A DNA stretch of 41,874 nt from an uncultured Collinsella sp. (GTDB taxonomy: Bacteria; Actinomycetota; Coriobacteriia; Coriobacteriales; Coriobacteriaceae), in NCBI GenBank assembly GCA_902490445.1, contig CABUDZ010000007.1, positions 1 to 41,874 on the forward strand, in the 5' to 3' direction. The notes beneath the pieces are model-generated. The model had not been told where the DNA came from. It ran no database searches and saw only the letters and a program-made list of their open reading frames with translations. Both the position numbers and the translations under genes were made by a program. Shown one piece after another: positions 14,016 through 22,788 of this stretch (its first letter is position 1; the number at the start of each line of letters is the position of its first letter).

Positions 14016-15149
14016 ATGAGCACTTCGATTCAACCGAACGCGCCGTTTCGTGCCGATATCGTCGGCAGTTTTCTTCGTCCGCAGGCTGTAAAGGACGCCC
14101 GTGCCGCCTATGTCGCGGGTAAACTCGACGCTTCCTGCCTTAAGGCCGTCGAGGACGAGGCCATCCGCGACTTAGTGGCCAAGCAGAAGGCTGCCGGCCT
14201 GCAGGTGATTACCGATGGCGAGTTCCGCCGCAGCTACTGGCACCTCGATTTTATGTGGGGCCTCAACGGCATTGAGCGCCGCGCCTCGCGCACGGGCTAC
14301 ATGTTCCACGATGAGGAGACTACCGCCGACACCGCCGTGGTAACCGGTCCCATTAGCGGCGAGAATCATCCGTTCGTCGAGCACTTCAAATTTATCAAGT
14401 CGCTCGAGGGAGAGGGCCAGGTCGCGCGCCAGACCATTCCGGCGCCGATCCAGACGTTCTCCGAAGTCACACTCGACCGCTGCGATGGCCAGCAGGAGAG
14501 TCTGCACGCCGTCTACAAGACCGACGAAGAGCTCGTCGGTGCCATTGCCGCAGCATACCGCACCGTGATTGCTGACCTGTATGCCGCGGGCTGCCGCAAC
14601 ATCCAGTTTGATGACTGCACCTGGGGCATCTACTGCGATACCGATTTTGTTGCCAAAACCGGCATGAGCCCGGTCGACCTGCAAAAGGTAAGCGAGCTGG
14701 GCGTGGCGCTCAACAATGCCGCCATCGAGGGCAAGCCCGACGATCTGGTTATCAACACGCATGTATGCCGCGGCAACTACCACTCCACCTACGCTTTTGA
14801 GGGCGGCTACGACCCCATCGCGCCGTACCTGTTTGCGCATGAGGACGTTGACGCGTTCTATCTGGAGTTCGACACGCCCCGCGCCGGTGGTTTTGAGCCG
14901 CTCAAGTACGTTGCTCCCGGCAAGAAGGTCGTGCTGGGCTTGGTGACCACCAAGGCGGCAGAGCTCGAGAACGAGGATGTTATCGTCGAGCGCATCCGCG
15001 AGGCGGCAAAGTACGTGCCGCTCGAGAACCTGTATCTGTCTCCGCAGTGTGGCTTTGCCAGCTGCGAGATTGGCAATAAGCTGACCGAGGACGAGCAGTG
15101 GGCAAAGATTGCGCTGGTCAGGCGTATTGCCGAGCGCGTTTGGAAATAG
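14016..15149 (+). CDS. Cobalamin-independent methionine synthase-like protein (YxjG/YxjH type)
   Basis: This 377-residue protein corresponds to the C-terminal catalytic barrel of MetE. It belongs to the short YxjG/YxjH branch, which transfers a methyl group to homocysteine or an analogue. Family marks: ADIVGSFLRP at the start, VITDGEFRRSYWHLDF, IQFDDCTWG, and the zinc-site segments INTHVCRGNYHSTYA and LYLSPQCGFAS. ATG 14016 follows AAAGGGAGA; an upstream in-frame start six codons earlier is less likely. The methyl donor of such short forms is uncertain. The adjacent LysR gene and the dyad operator suggest regulation by methionine or sulfur status. Confidence 0.88.
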   Translation: MSTSIQPNAPFRADIVGSFLRPQAVKDARAAYVAGKLDASCLKAVEDEAIRDLVAKQKAAGLQVITDGEFRRSYWHLDFMWGLNGIERRASRTGYMFHDEETTADTAVVTGPISGENHPFVEHFKFIKSLEGEGQVARQTIPAPIQTFSEVTLDRCDGQQESLHAVYKTDEELVGAIAAAYRTVIADLYAAGCRNIQFDDCTWGIYCDTDFVAKTGMSPVDLQKVSELGVALNNAAIEGKPDDLVINTHVCRGNYHSTYAFEGGYDPIAPYLFAHEDVDAFYLEFDTPRAGGFEPLKYVAPGKKVVLGLVTTKAAELENEDVIVERIREAAKYVPLENLYLSPQCGFASCEIGNKLTEDEQWAKIALVRRIAERVWK

Positions 15150-15271
15150 CGCTAGCGTTTGCAGGTGGCGGCGCGTGCGAGGTACTGCATATCGCGTACA
15201 ATGGTTCGGATCGTATCGTTCGGGCAGGTTATCCGATATGCCTGATCGCCCTTCCATTCGAAAGGACTTCC

Positions 15272-16606
15272 ATGTCCCAGTCTTCGACGCCCGCCGTCAC
15301 CGATGCCATCTACGATGCATCGTCGCTCGGCCGCCCGCGCATGTTTGTGTTGGGTTTGCAACACATGTTTGCGATGTTCGGAGCCACGGTGCTCGTGCCC
15401 GTGCTCACCGGCCTTTCCGTTTCGGCGACGCTTCTGTTCGCCGGCATCGGCACGCTGCTGTTTCATTTTCTATCGCGCGGTAAGGTGCCCGCGTTCCTGG
15501 GCTCCTCGTTTGCCTTTATCGCGGGTTATGCCGCCATTGCGCCCAACGGCGAGGCTGAGCTTTTGCCCTACGCTTGCCTGGGCGTAGCTTGTGCCGGCCT
15601 GCTCTATCCGGTGCTTGCGGCCCTGTTCCGCGCCTTTGGCGCCAAGCGTGTCATGCGTTTCTTCCCGCCGGTGGTGACTGGCCCCATCGTCATTTCCATC
15701 GGCTTGATCCTGGCAAGCTCTGCCATTGCTAACTGCCAGACCAGCTGGTTTGTTGCTGCTATTGCCGTTGCCGTGATCATCATCTGCAACATTTGGGGCC
15801 GCGGCATGGTCAAGATCGTGCCGATTCTGCTGGGCGTTGTGGTGAGCTATGCCGTTGCGGCCGCGCTGGGCGAGGTCGACTTCTCTGGCGTCGCAGCCGC
15901 CCCCTGGGTTGGCTTGCCCGTCGTGTGGGACAACACCGTGTTTGCGCTCTTTGGACCGCAGTTCGATAGCAGTCTTGCCACGACGGCCATTATCACCATC
16001 ATGCCACTGGCCTTTGCGACCATGATTGAGCACATTGGCGATATCTCCGCCATCGGATCGACTTGTGAGCGCAACTACATTGCCGATCCCGGCCTGCACC
16101 GTACCCTGCTCGGCGATGGCCTGGCGACCATCTTGGCATCGCTCTTTGGCGCTCCTGCCAATACGACGTATGGCGAGAACACCGGCGTGCTTGCCTTGAC
16201 GCGTGTGTTCGACCCGCGTGTGATTCGCATTGCCGCCTGCTGCGCCATTGTGCTTTCGTTCTGCCCCAAGTTTGCTGCGGTGATTGCCGCCATGCCGGCA
16301 TGCGTTATCGGCGGTGTGTCGCTCGTGCTCTACGGCATGATCAGCGCCGTTGGTGTACGTAACCTCATCGAGAACCAGGTTGATTTCCAGAACAACCGCA
16401 ACGTGCTGGTGGCGGCTCTGGTGCTCGTGCTTTCGCTCGGCATTGCCTACAGTACCGCCGGTGCCATCGTGCTGGAGCTGGGCGGCGTGACGATTTCGCT
16501 TTCGGGCCTTGCCGTGGGCTCGCTGGTGGGCATTGTGCTCAACGCCATCCTGCCCGGTAACGACTTCGAGTTCGATACTTCCGAGCTTGAGGAGACTGCT
16601 GAATAG
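15272..16606 (+). CDS. uraA: Uracil/xanthine permease, NCS2 family (UraA type)
   Basis: This is a 444-residue inner-membrane nucleobase:proton symporter with about 14 hydrophobic segments. The start ATG (15272) follows AAAGGAC. UraA-type signatures are GLQHMFAMFGATVLVP near the N-terminus, the FLGSSFAFI half-helix, the MIEHIGDISAIG helix containing the substrate-binding Glu, and NTTYGENTGVLALTR. This last sequence separates uracil permeases from xanthine carriers. It is 122 bp downstream of the methionine synthase gene and ends at a strong bidirectional terminator. No PyrR-binding attenuator was seen in its leader. Confidence 0.9.
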   Translation: MSQSSTPAVTDAIYDASSLGRPRMFVLGLQHMFAMFGATVLVPVLTGLSVSATLLFAGIGTLLFHFLSRGKVPAFLGSSFAFIAGYAAIAPNGEAELLPYACLGVACAGLLYPVLAALFRAFGAKRVMRFFPPVVTGPIVISIGLILASSAIANCQTSWFVAAIAVAVIIICNIWGRGMVKIVPILLGVVVSYAVAAALGEVDFSGVAAAPWVGLPVVWDNTVFALFGPQFDSSLATTAIITIMPLAFATMIEHIGDISAIGSTCERNYIADPGLHRTLLGDGLATILASLFGAPANTTYGENTGVLALTRVFDPRVIRIAACCAIVLSFCPKFAAVIAAMPACVIGGVSLVLYGMISAVGVRNLIENQVDFQNNRNVLVAALVLVLSLGIAYSTAGAIVLELGGVTISLSGLAVGSLVGIVLNAILPGNDFEFDTSELEETAE

Positions 16607-16623
16607 CAGCTGCGTTCAGCCAA

Positions 16624-16671
16624 ATTAAAAATGGCGTCCATACGTATGTGCGCGTGGATGCCATTTTTAAT
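16624..16671. terminator. Bidirectional intrinsic terminator
   Basis: The arms ATTAAAAATGGCGTCCA (16624-16640) and TGGATGCCATTTTTAAT (16655-16671) pair almost perfectly. The A/T ends give an oligo-T tract in both directions. It serves uraA on the plus strand and the damaged esterase on the minus strand, whose stop codon lies in the right arm. Confidence 0.85.
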
Positions 16672-17225
16672 GCGTCAGTATCCAGTGGATGCCGCGTGCC
16701 ATGCGCAGGTCAGTTTGGGTAAAGTGATTGCCGGGGTTGAGCTCCAGCGTTGTTGGAATGTCACGCTCGATAAACAGCTCTTCCATCGCGCGCGTAGTCG
16801 ATAAAGCCGGGGAACCACAGCGACCCCGATGCACTCGCCGCGCGCTCAAAGACATCTGTTTGCCAAAGTGCCCACAGTGCAAAAAGACCCGCCAACGAGT
16901 AGCCGGCAACGCCGCGCCAGGTGGGCGGTTGCGGGAGCGATGATTCGGCCTCTGGGATTATCTGCTTCAACAACTCGTCAAGAAAACCAGCGGCCTGTCC
17001 ACCAAAGGGCTCGGCATCGCGCACGGTACCGTCGCATACCCAGGGGCTCAGCTCGCGATTCCAGTTGAGGCTGCCAATGCCGACAAGCGTGAAGGGCGGG
17101 CAGTTGAGCTCTCGGCAGCGTTCATAAACCTCCGTGCCGTCGCCCATGACCACGGGAAGATAGATGACTGGTGCGCTTTCGGCATGCTGTGCATGAACGG
17201 TTATCTGCTTTTGATGCGCTTCCAT
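16667..17225 (-). pseudogene. Esterase (alpha/beta-hydrolase, PF00756-like) broken by deletion and frameshift
   Basis: The first 154 or so codons from ATG 17225 encode a recognisable esterase: VIYLPVVMGDGTEVY, FTLVGIGSLNWNRELSPW, and the nucleophile elbow AGYSLAG followed by SGSLWFPGFIDYA. At about 16788-16800, in a GCGCGCG tract, the frame changes. Reading on in the original frame gives only RDGRAVYRA and a stop. The other frame resumes the family C-terminus (MEELF, TLELNPGNHF, RMARGIHW) with the likely catalytic His. About 40 residues expected between the two parts are missing, so this is a real deletion and not just a one-base sequencing slip. Siderophore- or enterochelin-esterase-like relatives would be intact at about 230 residues. 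Confidence 0.75.
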
Positions 17226-17338
17226 GACGGGCTTCTCTCGGCGTTGTGATATCGACGGCCCCCATTGTCGCACGCCGGCTCATGCAGGTTGGGCTAGACC
17301 AAAGACAATCTCGTGCATACCCTGCGGACGCATATGGA

Positions 17339-17375
17339 AAACGCCACCGCCGGAGGGGAGCTCGGCGGTGGCGTT
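17339..17375 (-). terminator. Intrinsic terminator of the distal surface-protein gene
   Basis: On the minus strand, the stem AACGCCACCGCCG / CGGCGGTGGCGTT (17340-17375) is followed by TTTTCC. It lies about 60 bp after the stop codon of the surface protein. Confidence 0.8.
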
Positions 17376-17432
17376 GTTAAACGGTGCTGGGACTCGGGGC
17401 CTTCGCGGGAGCTGCCATGTGCGCAGAGGCGT

Positions 17433-19223
17433 CTAAGAGCGCTTGCGGCTCGCCATGGTGCCTGCGGCGATAGCGGCTGTTCCCGCAAGGACGGTTGCCA
17501 CGATGGCCGCACCCGAGGTGTCGCCGGTTGCCGCGAGCACGCCGGTAGTCTTAGCTTTCGTGATTGAAGCCGCAACGGCCTTGGTCGGCTTTGAGCACTC
17601 AGGCTTGGGGTTCTGCTTGGACTCCGCGGGCTTGCTTTCTGCGGGCTTGGTCTCGTCGGGCTTGGGGTCTTCCGGCTTGGCTACCTCGGGAGGTGCGATG
17701 ACCATGCTCTTGGCGACAGCTTCGTTATAGGGGGAGTCGATCACAGCGTCGCCTGTGCCGATGGCTTGGCCTGCCTCGTAGATGCCGTCACGGAGCTTGC
17801 GATAGTCAATGACCTTGCCGCCTTCGGGCGTCTGGATGGCGGCGTTCTCAATCTTGATGGTGCCGATTGTCTTGCCGTCAGCGCTCATGGCACGGGCAAA
17901 GATTGCCGCTGTATCTCCTTCGGCCGTTACCTTGCTGCGGATGATCGAGATGACTGCGGGTGTGACGCCCTCGCTGGTCTGGGCGATGATGCCGATGTTC
18001 TCGCCTTGGGGCTCGGGGCTCGTCTCACCATCTTGGTTTTCGCTGTAGGGGATGGGGCCGTCGCCGTTCTCGACATAGCGGGCTATGGCCTTGACAACGG
18101 AGTCGCTGATGTAGATGTGGCCACCCTCCTCGTTGGGTCGATCGTTTCTGGTGGAGAATGCAGCCGAAACCTCGCCTTCCGCAAACGCGTCCACGGTGGA
18201 GCCGTTCTTGACGACGATATCGTCTTGGTAGGTGAAGAGGGCAATGGCGTCACCGTATCTGCCTTTACTTGCGCGGACTGTCACGTTTGCATGATCGAGT
18301 GTGATGCCCTTGTGGGCATAGACGCCATATTCAACACCGTTTGCGTTGAGGGAGGCGTTTGTGGCTGCGAGGCTGCCCTTGGCCTCGACGGCGGCGTCTT
18401 TCTCGGAGCTCGCCTTGACCTGGCTGCCGTCCGAGATATTGATGTTGCCGCCGCTCCAAATGGCCTCACCATCGGCTGAGCTTGCCTCGACTGTGCCGCC
18501 ACCCTTGATGGTGAGGTTCTTGTCGGTTCCGATACCCTTGTCCTTGGTAGCCCTGGCGGTGACGGCCCCGCTGTCGTCAATCGTGATATTGCCGTTTGCC
18601 CTGATGCCATCCGATACGCCCGTGGCGTTGACGTTGCCCGAACCTTTGATAGCGAGATCGCCCTCGGCGTCGATGGCATCAAACCCAGCGCTCGTGGCGT
18701 TGACGGATCCGGCTCCGTCGATGTTGATATTGCCCGTGGAGAGGATAGCGTCCTCAGTAGATGTCACGCTGAGCGTGCTGCCCGCGTCGCCTTGGATATT
18801 GAGCTCGGCGTTCTCATTCTTGCCATGAGAAGCCTTGATGCCTTCGATCCAGTCGGCAGTGACGATGTTGTTTCCCGAGTAATTCACGTTGAGCTTGCCT
18901 GCGGCCTGGATCTCGCCGCCGTTATAGTTGTTGAGCTTCAAGTCGTCGGCGCCGTCCCACGACCAGGTGCCGGTCTCGTCGCCCGCCGCAGTGCCGGCGT
19001 TGTATTTGGTTTCGCCGACCTTGACCCATTCCGCCGCGAGCGAGACGCTCGGCATGAGCAGCGAGCTCACCGTGAGCGCGCACACGGCGCCTACGACGAT
19101 GCGGCGCGTCACGCGGCGCCAGCTGCCGTGCGCGAGTCCTATGCGACGGCGAACGTCGGGTTCGGCAACATGGGTTCCGGCGGTAGTGTCATTGCGTTTG
19201 GGGGTCGTGAACAAGGCTGCCAT
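17433..19223 (-). CDS. Cell-wall-anchored beta-helix surface protein A (Cthe_2159-like carbohydrate-binding)
   Basis: This is a 596-residue exported protein. ATG 19223 follows GGGAG. An unusually long N-region (about 40 residues) precedes the signal peptide hydrophobic core IVVGAVCALTVSSLLMP, with cleavage near SLAAEW. The mature part opens with a TWSWDGADDLKLNNYNGG module, then many short repeats of the form D-x-I-x-A-x-G-N-x-x-I-x-G-x-G. This fits the right-handed parallel beta-helix of PF14262 (Cthe_2159), a calcium- and polysaccharide-binding fold. A Pro/Lys/Glu-rich wall spanner (about 520-560) leads to a sorting signal LAATGD, a hydrophobic helix and the tail RKRS. Sortase anchoring is inferred from this LPXTG variant. 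It is a tandem paralogue of the next gene. Confidence 0.82.
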   Translation of the reverse strand: MAALFTTPKRNDTTAGTHVAEPDVRRRIGLAHGSWRRVTRRIVVGAVCALTVSSLLMPSVSLAAEWVKVGETKYNAGTAAGDETGTWSWDGADDLKLNNYNGGEIQAAGKLNVNYSGNNIVTADWIEGIKASHGKNENAELNIQGDAGSTLSVTSTEDAILSTGNINIDGAGSVNATSAGFDAIDAEGDLAIKGSGNVNATGVSDGIRANGNITIDDSGAVTARATKDKGIGTDKNLTIKGGGTVEASSADGEAIWSGGNINISDGSQVKASSEKDAAVEAKGSLAATNASLNANGVEYGVYAHKGITLDHANVTVRASKGRYGDAIALFTYQDDIVVKNGSTVDAFAEGEVSAAFSTRNDRPNEEGGHIYISDSVVKAIARYVENGDGPIPYSENQDGETSPEPQGENIGIIAQTSEGVTPAVISIIRSKVTAEGDTAAIFARAMSADGKTIGTIKIENAAIQTPEGGKVIDYRKLRDGIYEAGQAIGTGDAVIDSPYNEAVAKSMVIAPPEVAKPEDPKPDETKPAESKPAESKQNPKPECSKPTKAVAASITKAKTTGVLAATGDTSGAAIVATVLAGTAAIAAGTMASRKRS

Positions 19224-19266
19224 GGTTGCTCCCGTTCTCATAGGGCCTATACGGCTAGGTTCAGCG

Positions 19267-19320
19267 TATCTGCTGGATGTTGCCGGCGGTAGTGCCGTTT
19301 GGAGGGCAAAATGGCCAAAA
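19267..19320 (-). promoter_or_regulatory. Conserved 54-nt leader box upstream of surface protein A
   Basis: This stretch matches 21311-21364, upstream of paralogue B, at about 50 of 54 positions, while the flanking DNA on the far side is diverged. On the minus strand the most constant part reads CATTTTGCCCTCCAAACGG. It lies 44 bp upstream of the start codon. It is either a promoter/operator or a leader RNA element; nearby, CATAGGCCCTATG-like palindromes precede both ribosome binding sites. Confidence 0.6.
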
Positions 19321-19362
19321 TGGGGGAGAAATAGGCCGCACGCCGGCGCAGGGACCGACGCT

Positions 19363-19401
19363 AAAAGAAAAGCGCGGGGCCGCATGGCGACTCCGCGCTT
19401 T
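19363..19401 (-). terminator. Duplicated intrinsic terminator after surface protein B
   Basis: On the minus strand the stem AAAGCGCGGAG / CCCCGCGCTTT is followed by TTCTTTTAG. It is a copy of the terminator of the purine permease at 21407-21448, carried here by the tandem duplication, and it now ends transcription of surface protein B. Confidence 0.8.
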
Positions 19402-19427
19402 ATTGTTCAGCTTTTGCAGCCTTGCCC

Positions 19428-19473
19428 TTACGCTACGAAGAAGTAGACGGGGAAGGCAAGGGCTGCGATCCAC
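19428..19473 (-). pseudogene. Duplicated 3' tail of the purine permease gene
   Basis: The minus-strand sequence encodes WIAALAFPVYFFVA and a stop, the same C-terminus as the permease at 21475 (one residue changed, Leu to Pro). The match runs from the stop codon to 19473 and then ends abruptly, 22 bp from the stop of surface protein B. It is a non-functional relic that marks one edge of the tandem duplication. Confidence 0.85.
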
Positions 19474-19494
19474 CCGTCCTGTGCGAAAAAGTGT

Positions 19495-21267
19495 TTACGA
19501 ACGTTTGCGACTCGCCAGGGCGCCTGCGGCGATGGCGGCTGTTCCCGCAAGGGCGGCTGCCACGATGGCTGCGTTCGAGGTGTCGCCGGTTGCCGCGAGC
19601 TTGCCGACGGTCTTGGCCCCCTTGGCTGCAACTGCAACGGTCTTGGTTGTCTTCGTGCCCTCGGACTTGGAACCCTCGGGCTTGGTCTTGCCGTGCTTTT
19701 CCTCGGGCTTGGTCTCCTCGGGAGGCACGATGACCGTGCTCTTGGCGACAGCGGCGTCATAGGGGGAGTCAATCGTGGCATCGCCCGTGCCAATGGTCTG
19801 CCCCGCCTCGTAGACGATGCCGTCGCTGAGCTCTTCCTTGTTGCGATAGTCAATGACTTTGCCGCCTGCAGGCGTCTGGATGATGGCGTCCTTGATTTCG
19901 ATGGTGCCGATCGCCTTGCCGTCCGCGCTCATGGCAAGGGCGAAGATAGCCGCCGTGTCTCCCTCGGCCGTGACCTTGCTGCGGACGATCGAGATGGTCG
20001 CGGGCGTGATGCCCTTCTCGGTCTGCGCGAAGATGCCGATGTTCAGGCCCTCGGACTCAGGGATGATTTCGTCGTTTTGGTCTCCACTGTAGTGGTCGGG
20101 GCCGTCGCCGCCGGTCTCGGCATAGCGGGCTATGGCCTTGACAACGGAGTCGCTGATGTAGATATGGCCACCCGCTTCGTCGGAGTAGAAATTACTGGTG
20201 GAGATTGCAACCGAGAACCTGCCTTCTGCGAGCGCATCCACAGTCGAGCCGTTCTTGATGACGATGTTGTCCTCATCGGTGAAGAGTGCGCTGGCTTCCC
20301 CGCCATCTGAGCTTGCGCGGACCGTCACGGTCGCGCCATCGAGCGTGATGCCCTTGTAGACATAGATGCCATACCCAACGCCACTTGCGTTGAGGGAAGC
20401 GTTCGTGACCGTGAGGCTGTTTTTACCGTCGATGGCGGCGTCTTCCTCGGAGCTTGCCTTGACCTGGCTGCCACCCGAGATCTCGATGTTGCCGTCGGCC
20501 CAAATCGCATTGTCTTTGATAGAGCTTGCCTCTACCTTGCCGCCGCCCTTTATGATGAGGTTCTCGTTAGCATCGATACTCTGATCGTCGGTGGCCTTGG
20601 CGGTGACGGTTCCGCTGTTGTCGATCGTGATGTTGCCGTCGGCCCTGACGCCATCAGAATCGCCCGTGGCGTTAACGTTTCCCGAGCCCTTGATGGTGAC
20701 ATCGCCCCCGGCATCGATGGCATCGTGCTCGGTGCTCGTGGCGTTGACAGTGCCAGCGCCGTCGATGTTGATGTTGCCGACGGAAGTGATGGCGTCACGA
20801 GAAGAGGTCACGTTGAGCGTGCTGGACGCGTCGCCCTGAATATTAAGCTCGGCGTTCTCGTTCGCGCCATCCTTAACCTTGATGCCGCGGCCGTTGTCGT
20901 TAGTGACGGTGTTGTTGCCCTCGTAGCTCACGTTGAGCTTGCCCGCTGCCTCGATCGCGCCGCCGTTATAGCCGTTGAGCTTCATGTCGTCGGCACCGTC
21001 CCATGACCAGGTGCCGGCGGCGTCGCCCGCCGCAGTGCCGGCGTTGTACTGGGCGCCGCCGACGTTGACCCACTCCGCCGCGAGCGAGACGCTCGGCATG
21101 AGCAGCGAGCTTACCGTAAGCGCGCATACGGCGCCTACAACGATGCGGCGCGTCACGCGGCGCCAGCTGCCGTGTGCGAGCAACGTGCGACGGCGCACGT
21201 CGGGCTCGATAAAATGGGCTCCAGAGGTTTTGTCATTGCGCTTGGGGGTCGTGAACAAGGCGGCCAT
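19495..21267 (-). CDS. Cell-wall-anchored beta-helix surface protein B (paralogue of A)
   Basis: This is a 590-residue paralogue of surface protein A with the same architecture. It has a long N-region beginning MAALFTTPKRND, the same hydrophobic signal core and SLAAEW site, the WSWDGADDMKLNGYNGG module, and serial beta-helix coils with G-N-I-x-I or G-x-V-x-A patterns. A late block EGGHIYISDSVVKAIARY-like region and SIVRSKVTAEGDTAAIFA follow, then a Lys/Pro/Glu spacer and LAATGD plus hydrophobic tail ending RKRS. ATG 21267 follows GGGAG. The signal and sorting ends are almost identical between A and B, while the coil loops differ, so the copies have diverged mainly on exposed surfaces. Likely role: binding host or dietary glycans (inference). 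Confidence 0.82.
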   Translation of the reverse strand: MAALFTTPKRNDKTSGAHFIEPDVRRRTLLAHGSWRRVTRRIVVGAVCALTVSSLLMPSVSLAAEWVNVGGAQYNAGTAAGDAAGTWSWDGADDMKLNGYNGGAIEAAGKLNVSYEGNNTVTNDNGRGIKVKDGANENAELNIQGDASSTLNVTSSRDAITSVGNINIDGAGTVNATSTEHDAIDAGGDVTIKGSGNVNATGDSDGVRADGNITIDNSGTVTAKATDDQSIDANENLIIKGGGKVEASSIKDNAIWADGNIEISGGSQVKASSEEDAAIDGKNSLTVTNASLNASGVGYGIYVYKGITLDGATVTVRASSDGGEASALFTDEDNIVIKNGSTVDALAEGRFSVAISTSNFYSDEAGGHIYISDSVVKAIARYAETGGDGPDHYSGDQNDEIIPESEGLNIGIFAQTEKGITPATISIVRSKVTAEGDTAAIFALAMSADGKAIGTIEIKDAIIQTPAGGKVIDYRNKEELSDGIVYEAGQTIGTGDATIDSPYDAAVAKSTVIVPPEETKPEEKHGKTKPEGSKSEGTKTTKTVAVAAKGAKTVGKLAATGDTSNAAIVAAALAGTAAIAAGALASRKRS

Positions 21268-21310
21268 GGTTACTCCCATCCTCATAGGGCCTATGCGATT
21301 ACGCCCAGCA

Positions 21311-21364
21311 TATCTGCAGGATGTAGTCGGCGGTAGTGCCGTTTGGAGGGCAAAATGTCCAAAA
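21311..21364 (-). promoter_or_regulatory. Conserved 54-nt leader box upstream of surface protein B
   Basis: This is the sister copy of the element at 19267-19320, with four differences in 54 nt. It sits 44 bp before the start codon, downstream of the permease terminator, so it belongs to the transcription start region of gene B. Its conservation exceeds that of the DNA between it and the terminator. Confidence 0.6.
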
Positions 21365-21406
21365 CCTGGGAAGCAATACATCGCGCATCCGTGCGTTGCC
21401 TGGGCT

Positions 21407-21448
21407 TAAAAGAAAAGCGCGGAGCCGCTCGATGCGACTCCGCGCTTT
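21407..21448 (-). terminator. Intrinsic terminator of the purine permease gene
   Basis: On the minus strand, the arms AAAGCGCGGAG / CTCCGCGCTTT form an 11-bp stem with a 13-nt loop, followed by TTTTCTTTTAA. It lies 26 bp after the permease stop codon. Confidence 0.88.
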
Positions 21449-21474
21449 GGTGTTCTGCTTTGGCAGCTTTGCCG

Positions 21475-22788
21475 TTACGCTACGAAGAAGTAGACGAGGA
21501 AGGCAAGGGCTGCGATCCACATGAGCGGCTTGATCTTGGAGGCCTCGCCCTTAAAGAGCGCGACGATCACGTAGGCGATAAAGCCCAGGCCAATGCCGGC
21601 GGAGATGGAGTAGGTGAAGGGCACGCCGGCGACAATCATGAACGCCGGGAAGCCCTGCGACACGTCGGACCAGTCGATCTCGGAGGCCTCGCTCATCATG
21701 AGGTAGCCGACGTAGACCAGAGCACCGCAGGTGGCGGCACTGGAAACGATGGTGACGATGGGGGAGAAGAACGCGGCGAGAATGAACAGCACGCCGGTGG
21801 TGACGGAGGTGAGGCCCGTGCGACCACCGTCGGCAGCGCCAGAGGTGGACTCGACGAAGGTAGTGATGGAGGAGACGCCCATAAAGCCACCGGCAGCAGC
21901 GGCCACGGAGTCGACGACCAGGATGGGACGGATGTCCTCGACATTGCCGTCCTCGGTCAAGAACTCGCCCTGCTTGGCGACGGCCATCGCGGTGCCCATG
22001 GTGTCGAAGAAGTCGCTCATGAGCAGCGAGAAGGCAACGACGAGCAGCATCGGGTCGGTCAGGACCTTCACGATGGCAAGGTTGCCGTCGGCAGTGCTGG
22101 CAAACGGGGCGCCGAAGGTCGAGAAGTCGAGCGGTGCGATGAGGCCCTCGGGCGCATGGGTGACGCCCAGCGGGATTCCGGCGATAACGGCGACGATGAT
22201 GCCGATGAGCAGCGAGCCCGGCACGTTGCGGGAAGCTAGGGCAACCGTCACGACGATGGAGATGATGCCGACGATAAAGGTGGGGGAGGCGATGTCGCCC
22301 AGGCCGACGAGCGTACCGGCGCCAGCGGTGATGATGCCGGCGTCGCACAGGCCGATCATGGCGATAAACAGGCCCAGACCCACCGAGATGGCGTGGCGCA
22401 GGACCACGGGGATGGCGTCCATGATGGCCTCGCGCAGGCCGCAAAGGACGAGCAGCAAGATGACGACGCCCTCGAGGAAGATAACGCTCATGGCCACGTG
22501 CCAGTCGCCGCCGCACATGGTGGTGGCGATGCCCGCAATCATGGCGTTGATGCCCAGACCCGACGCACAGGCGAGCGGGCGGTTGGCGAAGATGCCCATG
22601 CAGATGGTCATGATGCCGGCGCCCAGGCAGGTGGCGCAGGCGAGCGCTCCCGCATCGATGCCAGCGCCCGAGAGCACTGCGGGGTTGACGGCGATGATGT
22701 AGGCCATCGCCAGGAATGTTGTCAGTCCAGCGCGAAGTTCGGTCCCGATTGTGGACTTGCGCTCACTGACGTGAAAAAGTTCGTCCAT
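21475..22788 (-). CDS. Guanine/hypoxanthine-type purine permease (AzgA/PbuG branch of NCS2)
   Basis: This is a 437-residue inner-membrane proton symporter for purine bases. The ATG at 22788 follows AAGGAAAGG. Branch-specific marks are the N-terminal E-RAGLTTFLAMAYIIAVNP, FANRPLACASGLGINA, LREAIMDAIPVVLRHAISVGLGLFIAMIG, and the signature LMSDFFDTMGT in the substrate helix. About 12-14 hydrophobic helices are present. Its 193-bp leader shows no purine riboswitch. It ends at a strong terminator; its last codons were duplicated downstream together with the surface-protein gene. Confidence 0.92.
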   Translation of the reverse strand: MDELFHVSERKSTIGTELRAGLTTFLAMAYIIAVNPAVLSGAGIDAGALACATCLGAGIMTICMGIFANRPLACASGLGINAMIAGIATTMCGGDWHVAMSVIFLEGVVILLLVLCGLREAIMDAIPVVLRHAISVGLGLFIAMIGLCDAGIITAGAGTLVGLGDIASPTFIVGIISIVVTVALASRNVPGSLLIGIIVAVIAGIPLGVTHAPEGLIAPLDFSTFGAPFASTADGNLAIVKVLTDPMLLVVAFSLLMSDFFDTMGTAMAVAKQGEFLTEDGNVEDIRPILVVDSVAAAAGGFMGVSSITTFVESTSGAADGGRTGLTSVTTGVLFILAAFFSPIVTIVSSAATCGALVYVGYLMMSEASEIDWSDVSQGFPAFMIVAGVPFTYSISAGIGLGFIAYVIVALFKGEASKIKPLMWIAALAFLVYFFVA

